In this document: in pieces, positions 30,513 through 37,611 of the stretch | Numbering within the stretch: the first letter of the stretch is position 1 | Layout: the number at the start of each line of letters is the position of its first letter | From: a virus | Direction: 5' to 3' (one strand) | DNA length: 64,000 bases | Virus record (IMG/VR): IMGVR_UViG_3300010401_000003 | Coordinates: 1 to 64,000 of that record | Notes under the pieces: model-generated | Database searches by the model: none | What the model saw: only the letters and a program-made list of their open reading frames with translations | Told to the model about the DNA's origin: nothing | Position numbers and translations under genes: made by a program

Positions 30513-31615
30513 CGCTCGATCCATTCACTGAATTTTTTGGCCACAGCTTCGGGCCGGTGAGCTTCGGGCAACGCGCGCTTTTTCGGCGGCCTCTCCTTGG
30601 CTTCGCGAAGCGCCCACATAAGATCCGAGAGCGGATAGTCGATCAGCGATTGGCCCTCTCCCCAAATTCCGGCGTACTCGGGGGCCGCAATGGTGCCCGT
30701 GGCGTGCACCAAGATGTCGTCTTGGTCCAAGAAGTCTTCGGGGCCGCCCGAGGCGGACGTCACGATGCGCCGGCCGGCAAGGCGGGCGCGGAAAGCGGGC
30801 AGGTCGATGCCCTCGCCGCGGCTCGCGGAAGCGTAAATGTCGGTGCGCGCTTCGAGCGCGAGCATCTCATCCGCAGACAGCGTGCCATCGATGATCTCGA
30901 TCGCTTGGTGCCAGTTGTCGACACGCCAGCCGTTGTCTCGCGTCTCTCCGCACTCAAGCTCGGAAGCAATTACGAGCTCGGGGCCGGCGTAGACCGATCG
31001 CGTCCATTGGACGGCTCCGATCTTCAGGATGAGCTCCGCCTCGCCGAACTTGAAGGCACGCATGAATGCGCGAAGCAGTCGATCGGGGGCTTTGCGCGGC
31101 TCCCACCGGCCGTGCCATGCGAACACGCGAGGGCGGTCGCTTGGCGGCGGCAGCGACAAATGAGGATCGTCGTCAAAGAACGGCAGCGGGATCACGCCGA
31201 CGTCGTCGAGACCCGCGGCCGAGAGACGCTCGCCGTTCTTTTCGCAGGGGACGAATACGCCTTCGAGCTCGGCGAGCTCGGCGACCACTTCCTTCTGCAC
31301 CGCGATGCGCTCGAACATCGTGTAAAACATGCGCGGCCGGCGAGAGGCGCGGAGCGCCTCGAAAACATGACCCATGTTGTGAATACCGCCGAGCGGGCAC
31401 GAAAAAATGTAGGCGTCCCACGAGCTCACCGGGATTGTGAGCGGCAAGTACTTTTTGATTTCTTCGTTCGGGGCCGATTCGGTGAAAACCTGCACCGGCG
31501 ATTTCAAGCGGACATCCCAGCCGGCGAGAAGCATCGCGCGCGTGTAGGCCCGGGCAGCGATCGCCCAGCCGTCGGCGGGATTGGCCCACAGGGTCTCGAA
31601 GACGAGCGTTTTCAC
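30500..31615 (-). CDS. GT4-like glycosyltransferase
   Basis: This 371-residue GT-B enzyme has RVFAWHGRWEPRKAPDRLLRAF, FKFGEAELILKIG, TDIYASASRGEGIDLPAFRARL and SASGGPEDFL, parallel to the next gene and to domain 1 of the large enzyme. It lacks the N-terminal WIERLKKL helix. ATGA overlap couples it to the upstream basic protein gene. Confidence 0.82.
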   Translation of the reverse strand: MKTLVFETLWANPADGWAIAARAYTRAMLLAGWDVRLKSPVQVFTESAPNEEIKKYLPLTIPVSSWDAYIFSCPLGGIHNMGHVFEALRASRRPRMFYTMFERIAVQKEVVAELAELEGVFVPCEKNGERLSAAGLDDVGVIPLPFFDDDPHLSLPPPSDRPRVFAWHGRWEPRKAPDRLLRAFMRAFKFGEAELILKIGAVQWTRSVYAGPELVIASELECGETRDNGWRVDNWHQAIEIIDGTLSADEMLALEARTDIYASASRGEGIDLPAFRARLAGRRIVTSASGGPEDFLDQDDILVHATGTIAAPEYAGIWGEGQSLIDYPLSDLMWALREAKERPPKKRALPEAHRPEAVAKKFSEWIERCLK

Positions 31616-31932
31616 TTGCCGAGGCTTCGCCGCGCGAAGCCCGCGAGGAGGGAGAGGGCCGCCTGGCTCGCAACTGTGCGCGCTTCCTTCGGATGTTCCT
31701 TGATGAATTTCCGGGTCTCGGCCGCGAGCTCGGCGGCTTTGCTCATGCCGTTTAGGACCTTTTCGGGGTTTTCCTCAGCTTGGGCGAGTAGAGCCAAAAG
31801 CGCCTTCTTGGCCTGAATCTCGAGCTCGGAGGGCTTTCGCGGAGCAAAGCCGAGCTCGATGCGGATCGGCCGCGTGGTCTTTTTCTTCAGTCGCCTCGGG
31901 CGGCGACCATTTTTTCGATTTGTTCGTTTCAT
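31612..31932 (-). CDS. Small basic protein heading the glycosyltransferase operon
   Basis: This 106-residue protein (start MKRTNRKNGRRPRRLKKK) has a strongly basic N-terminus and then long amphipathic helices (ELEIQAKKALLALLAQAEENPEKVLNGMSKAAELAAE). It ends ALSLLAGFARRSLGK. It might bind nucleic acid or associate with membranes; no family recognised. It is transcribed away from the gene at 32014. Confidence 0.5.
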   Translation of the reverse strand: MKRTNRKNGRRPRRLKKKTTRPIRIELGFAPRKPSELEIQAKKALLALLAQAEENPEKVLNGMSKAAELAAETRKFIKEHPKEARTVASQAALSLLAGFARRSLGK

Positions 31933-32013
31933 ACGCGCTCGTAGCCTACAACGGCTGTGCACTTTTTCGCTACTGGTGGCGCAGACCCCGGGGACCGCGC
32001 TACGGTCCCGGCC
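31933..32013. promoter_or_regulatory. Divergent intergenic interval
   Basis: These 81 bp lie between divergent starts at 31932 and 32014 and should hold promoters for both the glycosyltransferase operon and the transglycosylase pair. I see no clear consensus boxes. Confidence 0.3.
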
Positions 32014-32610
32014 ATGGACCGCGACCCCACCGCTATCGTTTTTTCCCTTGGAATCCTGATCTTGGCTGCCGTTGCTATCGCGTTCGTCGGCATGTTTCTG
32101 CACCGTCGCCGCGAAACGGAAAGTCCGGCGCTTCGGCGCGAGCGCGAGATTTCGCGAAAGCGGAGCCTCGATGCCGGAACCCATGTGGCGCTTTCAGATG
32201 GCTCGATCGTTCCATCCTGCGAAGTGAACGGGTGCAAATCGGCCGCGAAGTGCCGCCCGCTGAAGTTCGCGCGCGAAGAGGGGCTCGGGGACTTCGTGCG
32301 GCGGCTCTTTGGAGCTCCGCCGCGGCTTCGGGTGATCGAAGACGTTTGGGGCGAGCCGGTCCGCTGCGAGAGCCATCAGTTTTTGGCTCGTGAGGAAATG
32401 CGCCTCAAGCTCGCCGACGTCGAACGGCGTCGGCAAGAACATCAGCGCGACGCCGAAGTCGAGCTCGGCCAATTCGAGCGCACGCTGAAAGACCGCGTCA
32501 GCCTGGTCGTCAGCAAACACGAACGACAGCTCGGCGGACGCAAGCGCAAGAGCGACGCTGGGAACGTGCTCCCTTTTTCGTCGTCGCGGCCGACCGGCAC
32601 TCAGGGGTAA
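32014..32610 (+). CDS. Membrane-anchored coiled-coil protein
   Basis: This 198-residue protein has one N-terminal membrane helix (TAIVFSLGILILAAVAIAFVGMFLH, about 6-30), a middle part with Cys residues (VPSCEVNGCKSAAKCRPL and VRCESHQF) and a charged coiled coil (REEMRLKLADVERRRQEHQRDAEVELGQFERTLKDRV). Directly followed by a lytic transglycosylase. The topology recalls inner-membrane spanins or scaffold proteins; this is inference. Confidence 0.5.
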   Translation: MDRDPTAIVFSLGILILAAVAIAFVGMFLHRRRETESPALRREREISRKRSLDAGTHVALSDGSIVPSCEVNGCKSAAKCRPLKFAREEGLGDFVRRLFGAPPRLRVIEDVWGEPVRCESHQFLAREEMRLKLADVERRRQEHQRDAEVELGQFERTLKDRVSLVVSKHERQLGGRKRKSDAGNVLPFSSSRPTGTQG

Positions 32611-33045
32611 ATGAAAACTGCGGCGGCGATGTTTCTCGCGCTTCACCCGTGGTGGGCGACGATCAAACATGAGGCCCGCCGCGAGCACGTCGATCCCTAC
32701 GCGCTCGCTGGGATCGTTTGGCACGAGAGCCGCGGCAACCCGAATGGGTTCTTTCAGGAGCGCGGGGGGCACTGCTCGATCGGGCTCGGGGGCGTTTTCG
32801 TAAAGAACTGCGATCCCGCGCGCGTCGCGGCGCTTCGCAATGGCCCTTACAACCTCCGCGTTTCGGCCAAGATCCTTTCGGGCTCGATCCGCTACTGCAA
32901 GGCGCATCGGCTCGAGCGGCGCTGCGCCGCGGGCGAACGCGTTTTCCCGGGCGGCGGCGGCGCCAACCTCTACGCGGGCAACACCACGCGATTCGCGGCG
33001 GAATTGGCCAAGATCCGACGCGACGTCCGGCGCGCCTTTCGCTAG
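32611..33045 (+). CDS. Lytic transglycosylase (SLT/GH23-like)
   Basis: In this 144-residue enzyme, VDPYALAGIVWHESRGNPNGF (about 26-46) holds the catalytic Glu of the GH23 E-S-x-G-N motif. IGLGGVFVKNC, PYNLRVSAKIL, and GGGGANLYAGN cover the later conserved positions (N, Y-N). It should cleave peptidoglycan for entry or lysis. A hydrophobic N-terminus (AAAMFLALHPWW) is too short for a clear signal peptide. The stop overlaps the convergent gene by 4 bp. Confidence 0.78.
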   Translation: MKTAAAMFLALHPWWATIKHEARREHVDPYALAGIVWHESRGNPNGFFQERGGHCSIGLGGVFVKNCDPARVAALRNGPYNLRVSAKILSGSIRYCKAHRLERRCAAGERVFPGGGGANLYAGNTTRFAAELAKIRRDVRRAFR

Positions 33046-33356
33046 AGGTTGGGGTTTCTTACGCGCCAGCGCTGGGCGCCGGACGTGGACCGCGCTTTCG
33101 GGGTTTGCGATGGCGGTCGAGATCCGGTCGGCCGGTCGCGTCGTGAAAGCTTGAGCACGCGCACGAGATCGGCGTGGCGTCTGCGCCGTCGCTCGAGGAG
33201 GTCGAGGTACGCCTCGAGCTCGCGGCGGAGTTTCTCGCGGCGGATCTCTTCGGGATTCGCACCGCGCCAAATGACGCGAGACGTCGCATCGCCGGTGCTT
33301 ATGATTGTGATTGTCGAATTCGCGGCAACCACAAACTCTGTCTGATCCGCGTACAC
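33042..33356 (-). CDS. Basic hypothetical protein
   Basis: This 104-residue product starts at GTG 33356, directly before the spike gene stop. It has a beta-rich N-terminus (EFVVAANSTITIISTG), a charged helix (EEIRREKLRRELEAYLDLLERRRRRHADL) and a basic Ser/Arg-rich tail. It is the last gene of leftward block F. No family known. Confidence 0.5.
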   Translation of the reverse strand: MYADQTEFVVAANSTITIISTGDATSRVIWRGANPEEIRREKLRRELEAYLDLLERRRRRHADLVRVLKLSRRDRPTGSRPPSQTPKARSTSGAQRWRVRNPNL

Positions 33357-33977
33357 TTACCGAAGCTGCTTCACGACCGCGCCGAAAAAGTCGGCCGGGA
33401 TCGACGCGGTGCCGGTGGCGTTGGTGACGCGGAGTTTCACTTGCGCGTCCGTCGTGCTCGAGGGGATGAACACCGCGCGGGTGCGACCGCCGTTGCTCGA
33501 GGCGTTGGTTTGGGTCGACGGCTTGTAGATGCCGGTGATGTTTCCGAAGAGCGGCACGTTGGTGTTCGCGTCGACCCAATCGATCGCGAAGAAGCCGGCG
33601 GCTGCGTCGCTGAAAGTTCCGACCGCACCCCCCGCGTCGAGCTCGTAGACTTTTCCGGGGATGAGCGTGTAAACGCCGGTGTTGAAGTTGTAGGTCGCGG
33701 ATCCGCGAACGAAGATCGTGTTGTTGAGGATGACGTCCGAGCCGGTCGTCAGGAGCGTCTGATCGAGACCGGCGCGCTTGGTCTCGAGGATGTCGAGATC
33801 GAGGCTCGCGCCTCCGCCGCTTCCGCCGCCGCCTCCGACGGGCGTGACGCCGAGCGCGATCAAGAGCAGGTCCACCTGATCGATCACCTCGCTGACTTTT
33901 TGCGCCCAGTTTCCGACCGGACTCGTCAGTTGGAGCTGCGAAGAGGCTGCTTTCAGTGCGTCGCGGATGCGTCCCAT
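33357..33977 (-). CDS. Spike protein with the shared N-terminal anchor (spike 5)
   Basis: This 206-residue protein starts MGRIRDALKAASSQLQLTSP then VGNWAQKVSEVIDQVDLL, closest to spike 1. A Gly-rich hinge (GGGGGSGGGASLD) leads to a beta-rich knob whose FSDAAAGFFAIDWVDANTNVP and VKLRVTNATGTASI parallel spike 1. It lies 13 kb from the other spike genes, within the structural block, so the anchor is not confined to one cluster. Confidence 0.65.
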   Translation of the reverse strand: MGRIRDALKAASSQLQLTSPVGNWAQKVSEVIDQVDLLLIALGVTPVGGGGGSGGGASLDLDILETKRAGLDQTLLTTGSDVILNNTIFVRGSATYNFNTGVYTLIPGKVYELDAGGAVGTFSDAAAGFFAIDWVDANTNVPLFGNITGIYKPSTQTNASSNGGRTRAVFIPSSTTDAQVKLRVTNATGTASIPADFFGAVVKQLR

Positions 33978-33989
33978 GGTCGTTTTCTC

Positions 33990-34211
33990 CTACCAGTTTT
34001 TTTCTTCGGCCGCTGGAACCCATGATCCACCGGTGCCCCACGTGTTCGGGGACCAGCGCCACCAGCGCTCATACAAGTACGGCGGCGCGATCGAGCAGAA
34101 GGTCGGACCTTCGAAGGTGCAATTCGGAGCGAACGTGCGGACGTAGCCCTCGACGACGTGCACCCATTTGCCGTCAATCCACTGCTCTACGAGGCGGTAA
34201 AATAGGCTCAT
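33990..34211 (-). CDS. Trp-rich small protein
   Basis: This 73-residue protein contains nine Trp and many Tyr residues (PPYLYERWWRWSPNTWGTGGSW). No membrane helix. It lies between a spike gene and a Trp-tag membrane protein. Unknown family; the aromatic content would suit carbohydrate or protein-surface binding. Confidence 0.5.
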   Translation of the reverse strand: MSLFYRLVEQWIDGKWVHVVEGYVRTFAPNCTFEGPTFCSIAPPYLYERWWRWSPNTWGTGGSWVPAAEEKNW

Positions 34212-34215
34212 GTGC

Positions 34216-35031
34216 TCACCGGGTGAGGAAGATCGCCGCGGCGGCGACGGCTAGAACGGCCAGGACGATGGGGCCCGCGCTCGAAGAGCCCTGACTCGAG
34301 CTCGGCGCGGGAGTCGGCGCCGGCGGCACCGGGAGGGTTTGCGCCGGGGGCGGCAAGGGCGCCGGGGTCACCGGGATCGGCGGCAGCGGCAGCGGCCATG
34401 GAAGCTCGGCTGGGTAGCCCGGTGGCCGCGCTGGAGGCCACGGAGAGCACGGCCAAGTGCCCGGGGGCAAAAGCGAGCATGCGGGGGGCGGAGTCGCGGG
34501 AAAAGCGCCGGTGGGGGGCCAGTCGAGGCCGGTCGCTTCCTTCCAGCCAGGCGGCTCCGGAACGCCCGTCCAATTTTGCGGCGGCGTGGTTTGCCCCAGA
34601 TGCCCGCTTTTGAGCGTCGTGACGGCGGCCCAGGACGCGCAGTCTTTCTGCCAAAATCCCGCATCAGTGACGAAGGAAAACGCCTTTTTCCAGTATCCCT
34701 CGCCCGCGTACCACGCCTCGATCGTGGTCGACGTGCCGGCGGGCAAGTGCGCTTTGACCCACTCGCACGCGGCGACGCGCGGATCTTCGGTCGGTTCGAG
34801 CTCGAGGTTTCCCGAGCTCGAGAAGCCGTTGACGACGAAGTGCCAAACCGGCCGCCTCGGCATAAGGGCCGAGGTGCGCGTCACAAACACTTGAGCGGGA
34901 TTCGGGAGGGAGGAGCGGACGAGCCTCGGGGTAGTCGTTTGCACCTGCACGCGCGAGGCGCTCGGCGCGACGACCACGGCGGAACGCACCACTTGTGCGC
35001 TCAGCGCGCCGGACCATTTCAGGAGGGCCAT
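34216..35031 (-). CDS. Trp-tag protein with Pro-rich region and C-terminal membrane helix
   Basis: This 271-residue protein begins MALLKWSGALSAQ, the Trp-tag. It has a beta-rich head (VWHFVVNGFSSSGNLELEP...TIEAWYAGEGYWKKAFSFVTDAGFWQKD), a Pro-rich spacer (PWPLPLPPIPVTPAPLPPPA...) and a terminal helix PIVLAVLAVAAAAIFLTR. Its ATG overlaps the previous stop. Head, flexible spacer and tail anchor suggest a protein held in a lipid layer. Confidence 0.6.
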   Translation of the reverse strand: MALLKWSGALSAQVVRSAVVVAPSASRVQVQTTTPRLVRSSLPNPAQVFVTRTSALMPRRPVWHFVVNGFSSSGNLELEPTEDPRVAACEWVKAHLPAGTSTTIEAWYAGEGYWKKAFSFVTDAGFWQKDCASWAAVTTLKSGHLGQTTPPQNWTGVPEPPGWKEATGLDWPPTGAFPATPPPACSLLPPGTWPCSPWPPARPPGYPAELPWPLPLPPIPVTPAPLPPPAQTLPVPPAPTPAPSSSQGSSSAGPIVLAVLAVAAAAIFLTR

Positions 35032-35555
35032 TAACTTTTATCCTTGGCAGTCGCGAAGGTTTGCACGAAGAGCTCGACGGCGGCGCTCGCCGCAAGCGAG
35101 TACTTCATGAGGGTTTTCGGATCGTGGACGCCGACGGCAGCGAGACCGATGCCGACTTCGATCGCACGGGAGACGAACGACACGAAAAGCCGGAGCCATG
35201 CGCCGGACTTCCCCGCTCGGATTTCGTCGGCAATCTCGCCGGACGGAAGCGGCTTTTGGCCGCGGTTGATGTAGGCGAAGGTCAGAACCGACGCTTCGAT
35301 CGCGCCTCCGGCCGCGAGCGAGTATTTCACGAGGTCCGTGCCGCGCGCGCCGGCCGCTGCGAGTCCGGCTCCGATGATGAAGGACCGGCCGAAGTAGTGG
35401 AGCATCACGGCCCAAAAGGCGCCTGGCTCTTTCTCGACGAAGGCGTTGGCGCTTTCTTCCGACGGCAGCGTCACGCCCAAAAAGGCGCGATCGATCGCGC
35501 GATCGGCGACCGCGATCGCCGTCGTGTCGATTGGGGTGTTCCACCGGAGCGCCAT
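35031..35555 (-). CDS. Trp-tag membrane protein with internal duplication
   Basis: This 174-residue protein starts MALRWNTPID. Two repeats of about 75 residues follow: GRSFIIGAGLAAAGARGTDLVKYSLAAGGAIEASVLTFA and SRAIEVGIGLAAVGVHDPKTLMKYSLAASAAVELFVQTFA (alignable), each with moderately hydrophobic helices. It is likely a membrane-associated helical bundle made by duplication. Confidence 0.55.
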   Translation of the reverse strand: MALRWNTPIDTTAIAVADRAIDRAFLGVTLPSEESANAFVEKEPGAFWAVMLHYFGRSFIIGAGLAAAGARGTDLVKYSLAAGGAIEASVLTFAYINRGQKPLPSGEIADEIRAGKSGAWLRLFVSFVSRAIEVGIGLAAVGVHDPKTLMKYSLAASAAVELFVQTFATAKDKS

Positions 35556-35564
35556 GGCCTCATT

Positions 35565-35972
35565 CTACCTTGAATCCGGGTCCTTTCCGGTGGGTGTGCG
35601 GGATCGGTAGCCGGTTTCGGTGCGCTGGAGACGCACGGCGGGTTGCTCGCGGTCGCTCGAGGGGCGAAATCCTCCGAGGCGCTTGATTCCGTCGATGATC
35701 GATCGGTGTTCTTCGGCGGCGCTCTCGCCGGTCTGCTCGATGGAAGCCGTCAGCCCCTGGACGGCATTGGTCAGGGCTTGCAGCGCCTTGGTGTTGTCGC
35801 CGATCTGATCGGAGAGCTCCTTCATGCGCTCGAGCGTGCCTTCGATCAGACGCTCCTGGTTTTTGGCGGAGGACTGCACGTAGATGATCGCGATCTTTCC
35901 CGCGAACCAAATCACGACGAGCAGGACGCCGAGCGCGCCGAATTGCAGGAGCGTGGGATCGATCACGTTCAT
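35565..35972 (-). CDS. Holin- or spanin-like membrane coiled-coil protein
   Basis: This 135-residue protein starts MNVIDPTLLQ and has one N-terminal membrane helix (FGALGVLLVVIWFAGKIAIIYV) followed by a coiled coil (RLIEGTLERMKELSDQIGDNTKALQALTNAVQGLTASIEQTGES). It overlaps the peptidoglycan hydrolase gene (ATGA). Position and shape fit a lysis accessory protein, but no family signature is present. Confidence 0.5.
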   Translation of the reverse strand: MNVIDPTLLQFGALGVLLVVIWFAGKIAIIYVQSSAKNQERLIEGTLERMKELSDQIGDNTKALQALTNAVQGLTASIEQTGESAAEEHRSIIDGIKRLGGFRPSSDREQPAVRLQRTETGYRSRTPTGKDPDSR

Positions 35973-36742
35973 GCGGCCAGCTTTTGCTTCGCGAGCTCGG
36001 CCTCTTGGATCGCGTGCCACGTGTCCATGCCGACGACGCCGTCGGGCTGTAGACCGTGATAGGCGATCTGGAACGCCTTGACCTTGGCGGCAGTCTTACT
36101 CCCGTACCAGCCGTCATCGTCGATGCCCACGACGCGCTGGACGCGCTTGACGTCTTCGCCCCGGCTCGGGATCGGCACGAGCCAGGACCACTTCAGCACG
36201 CGCGCGAGCGGATCGAAGCCGTCGGGCATCTTTTCGCTGAGTGCGACCGCGGCGCGATTGACCGCCGAGCGGAGAGCCGCGTAGTGATGCGCGACGCGCT
36301 GCGCCTTGGTGGCGCCGAAACCCCGATAGTAGTTGGTGTCGTAAAGGGCTTCGCTCACCGCATACAGATCGCCGGTTTTGGCAGCCTCGAGCACCGAGGG
36401 GCGCTTCACGTACATCACGCGCACGAGGTCGGCCCAGCCGACCTCGGGGGTTGCGTAGCGCCGGAAGCACACCTGATAGGGCACGTTCGTGCCGGTGTTG
36501 GTCGGGTTGGTGTCCGTGTAGAGAAAGCTCGTTGCCGGATTGCAAGGTGGATTGCCAGCCTGGATCGCGCCGATGTTGTTCGAGCCCGCGCCGTCGCCGT
36601 GCCAGCCGGCGCCGTAATCGGTCTCGAGCCAGCCGACACCTTGGCAGGCTTGCAAAACCGCGCGCAGCGGCTCAGCCTGGACGCCGAAGTTTTTTTCGTA
36701 GCCGCGCGTGGTGTAGAGGCGCGCGTCTTTGTGCGTCGTCAT
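35969..36742 (-). CDS. Peptidoglycan hydrolase with C-terminal PG-binding domain
   Basis: This 257-residue protein starts MTTHKDARLY. Residues to about 170 are homologous to the Trp-tag hydrolase at 37608-38300 (YQVCFRRYATPEVGWADLVRVMYVKRPSVLEAA vs YQACFRKYASPDEGFTHFIQVLYKQRPKVLAAA) and resemble glucosaminidase/lysozyme-fold enzymes; Glu in WLETDYG is a candidate acid. The C-terminus (GEDVKRVQRVVGIDDDGWYGSKTAAKVKAFQ) is a PG_binding_1 domain. It is the likely endolysin, as it lacks Trp-tag and membrane helix. Confidence 0.7.
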   Translation of the reverse strand: MTTHKDARLYTTRGYEKNFGVQAEPLRAVLQACQGVGWLETDYGAGWHGDGAGSNNIGAIQAGNPPCNPATSFLYTDTNPTNTGTNVPYQVCFRRYATPEVGWADLVRVMYVKRPSVLEAAKTGDLYAVSEALYDTNYYRGFGATKAQRVAHHYAALRSAVNRAAVALSEKMPDGFDPLARVLKWSWLVPIPSRGEDVKRVQRVVGIDDDGWYGSKTAAKVKAFQIAYHGLQPDGVVGMDTWHAIQEAELAKQKLAA

Positions 36743-36882
36743 CGAGCCCTCCTTGCCATTTGCCAAAACAGCGCGATGAAGCCCACGACCAAAACGGCAC
36801 CGATGAAGGTCAAGCGCTCAGAGCGCGGCAGCCGATCGAATGGCAAGCCCAGCGTCATCGGTTTTTCCCAGCGGAGTATCAT
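36739..36882 (-). CDS. 47-residue Trp-tag single-helix membrane protein
   Basis: ATG 36882 overlaps the previous stop and the TGA overlaps the next ATG. The protein begins MILRWEKPMTLGLPFDR, the Trp-tag, then has one membrane helix (LTFIGAVLVVGFIALFW) and a basic tail (QMARRAR). It is the minimal form of the Trp-tag plus anchor build and, next to the hydrolase gene, might also act as a pinholin-like peptide. Confidence 0.6.
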   Translation of the reverse strand: MILRWEKPMTLGLPFDRLPRSERLTFIGAVLVVGFIALFWQMARRAR

Positions 36883-37130
36883 CCTCCGATTGGCTTCATT
36901 TGCAGCCACTCACCCGCGGCTTTCTTGTTCGCTATCTCGAAAGAAGCCGCCTCGAAGGCGCGCACCCAAACGGCCGGATCAGTGACCTTGCCGCTGGTCA
37001 GCGCGAAGTCGAGCGCGCTCTGAAGGATCGGCATGATCGTGTCGGCGACGAGCGGCTCCTGCTCGGCGAGGATCAACAAGCGATTGACCAGGCCGAGGTA
37101 GTTTTCCGGAATGGGGACGGGGACGTTCAT
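36879..37130 (-). CDS. Helical hypothetical protein
   Basis: This 83-residue protein starts MNVPVPIPENYLG. It is helical (LVNRLLILAEQEPLVADTIMPILQSALDFAL) with C-terminal EIANKKAAGEWLQMKPIGG. ATGA overlaps on both sides. No family recognised. Confidence 0.5.
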   Translation of the reverse strand: MNVPVPIPENYLGLVNRLLILAEQEPLVADTIMPILQSALDFALTSGKVTDPAVWVRAFEAASFEIANKKAAGEWLQMKPIGG

Positions 37131-37372
37131 TTTTGGCACCTCACCCACTGCTTGAGCCGGTCGTGAAACTCGGCGTCGATTTCCTTCTTGGCTTCGCAGC
37201 GGTCGTCTTGCCCGTGGCACTTTTCGGCGAGGCTTGCGTGATACCAGGCGCCGACCGCGGCCATGTCTTCCACCGAGCACGCTTCATTGTGGACCGAAGC
37301 GCACGCCGAAGCGGCCATCGCTAGGAGCCCGATGAGGGCATGCGCACGCGATCGGTTAGAATTTTTATCTTT
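37127..37372 (-). CDS. Probable small lipoprotein with unresolved start
   Basis: The frame reads NRSRAHALIGLLAMAASACASVHNEAC, a good lipoprotein signal peptide with lipobox SAC, then a hydrophilic, Cys-containing tail ending RCQK with an ATGA overlap to the next gene. There is no ATG, GTG or TTG before the hydrophobic core within the expected range; the frame overlaps the end of the upstream gene. The given end is only the likely basic n-region. An o-spanin-like role is possible, as it lies in the lysis segment. Confidence 0.4.
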   Translation of the reverse strand, partial: KDKNSNRSRAHALIGLLAMAASACASVHNEACSVEDMAAVGAWYHASLAEKCHGQDDRCEAKKEIDAEFHDRLKQWVRCQK

Positions 37373-37611
37373 ACCTGGACAGCTACGAAGCCGACACGGA
37401 GACCGACGTGCGGATCGCCGATCATATAGGTCACTTGGACGTAGCAGGTCGGACCCGTGTACTCGCCCGCGTCCGCTGACCATTCCCGCAGCTTCAGGAT
37501 GTCGCCGAGGAGAATCGGAGGTTGCGCTTCGCAGATCAGAAAGTGGAGACGCTTCTCGGCGATCGCCCGGTAGGTGGGGATGTGGAGTTTGATTTCGCGA
37601 AAACCGCTCAT
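37321..37611 (-). CDS. Beta-rich hypothetical protein
   Basis: This 96-residue protein (FREIKLHIPTYRAIAEKRLHFLICEA...CYVQVTYMIGDPHVGLRVGFVAVQVKIKIL) is an all-beta-looking domain. The ATG overlaps the previous stop. No family recognised. Confidence 0.55.
   Translation of the reverse strand: MSGFREIKLHIPTYRAIAEKRLHFLICEAQPPILLGDILKLREWSADAGEYTGPTCYVQVTYMIGDPHVGLRVGFVAVQVKIKILTDRVRMPSSGS

Noticed and set aside
32194-34062. A 622-residue minus-strand open frame
   Set aside because: It covers the coiled-coil, transglycosylase and spike genes in other frames and is Arg-rich in the way expected of an antisense frame in GC-rich DNA.
35565-37372. A confirmed holin-endolysin-spanin cassette
   Set aside because: Order and topologies are suggestive, but neither the holin nor the spanin candidates carry family signatures, so only the hydrolase is called with confidence.
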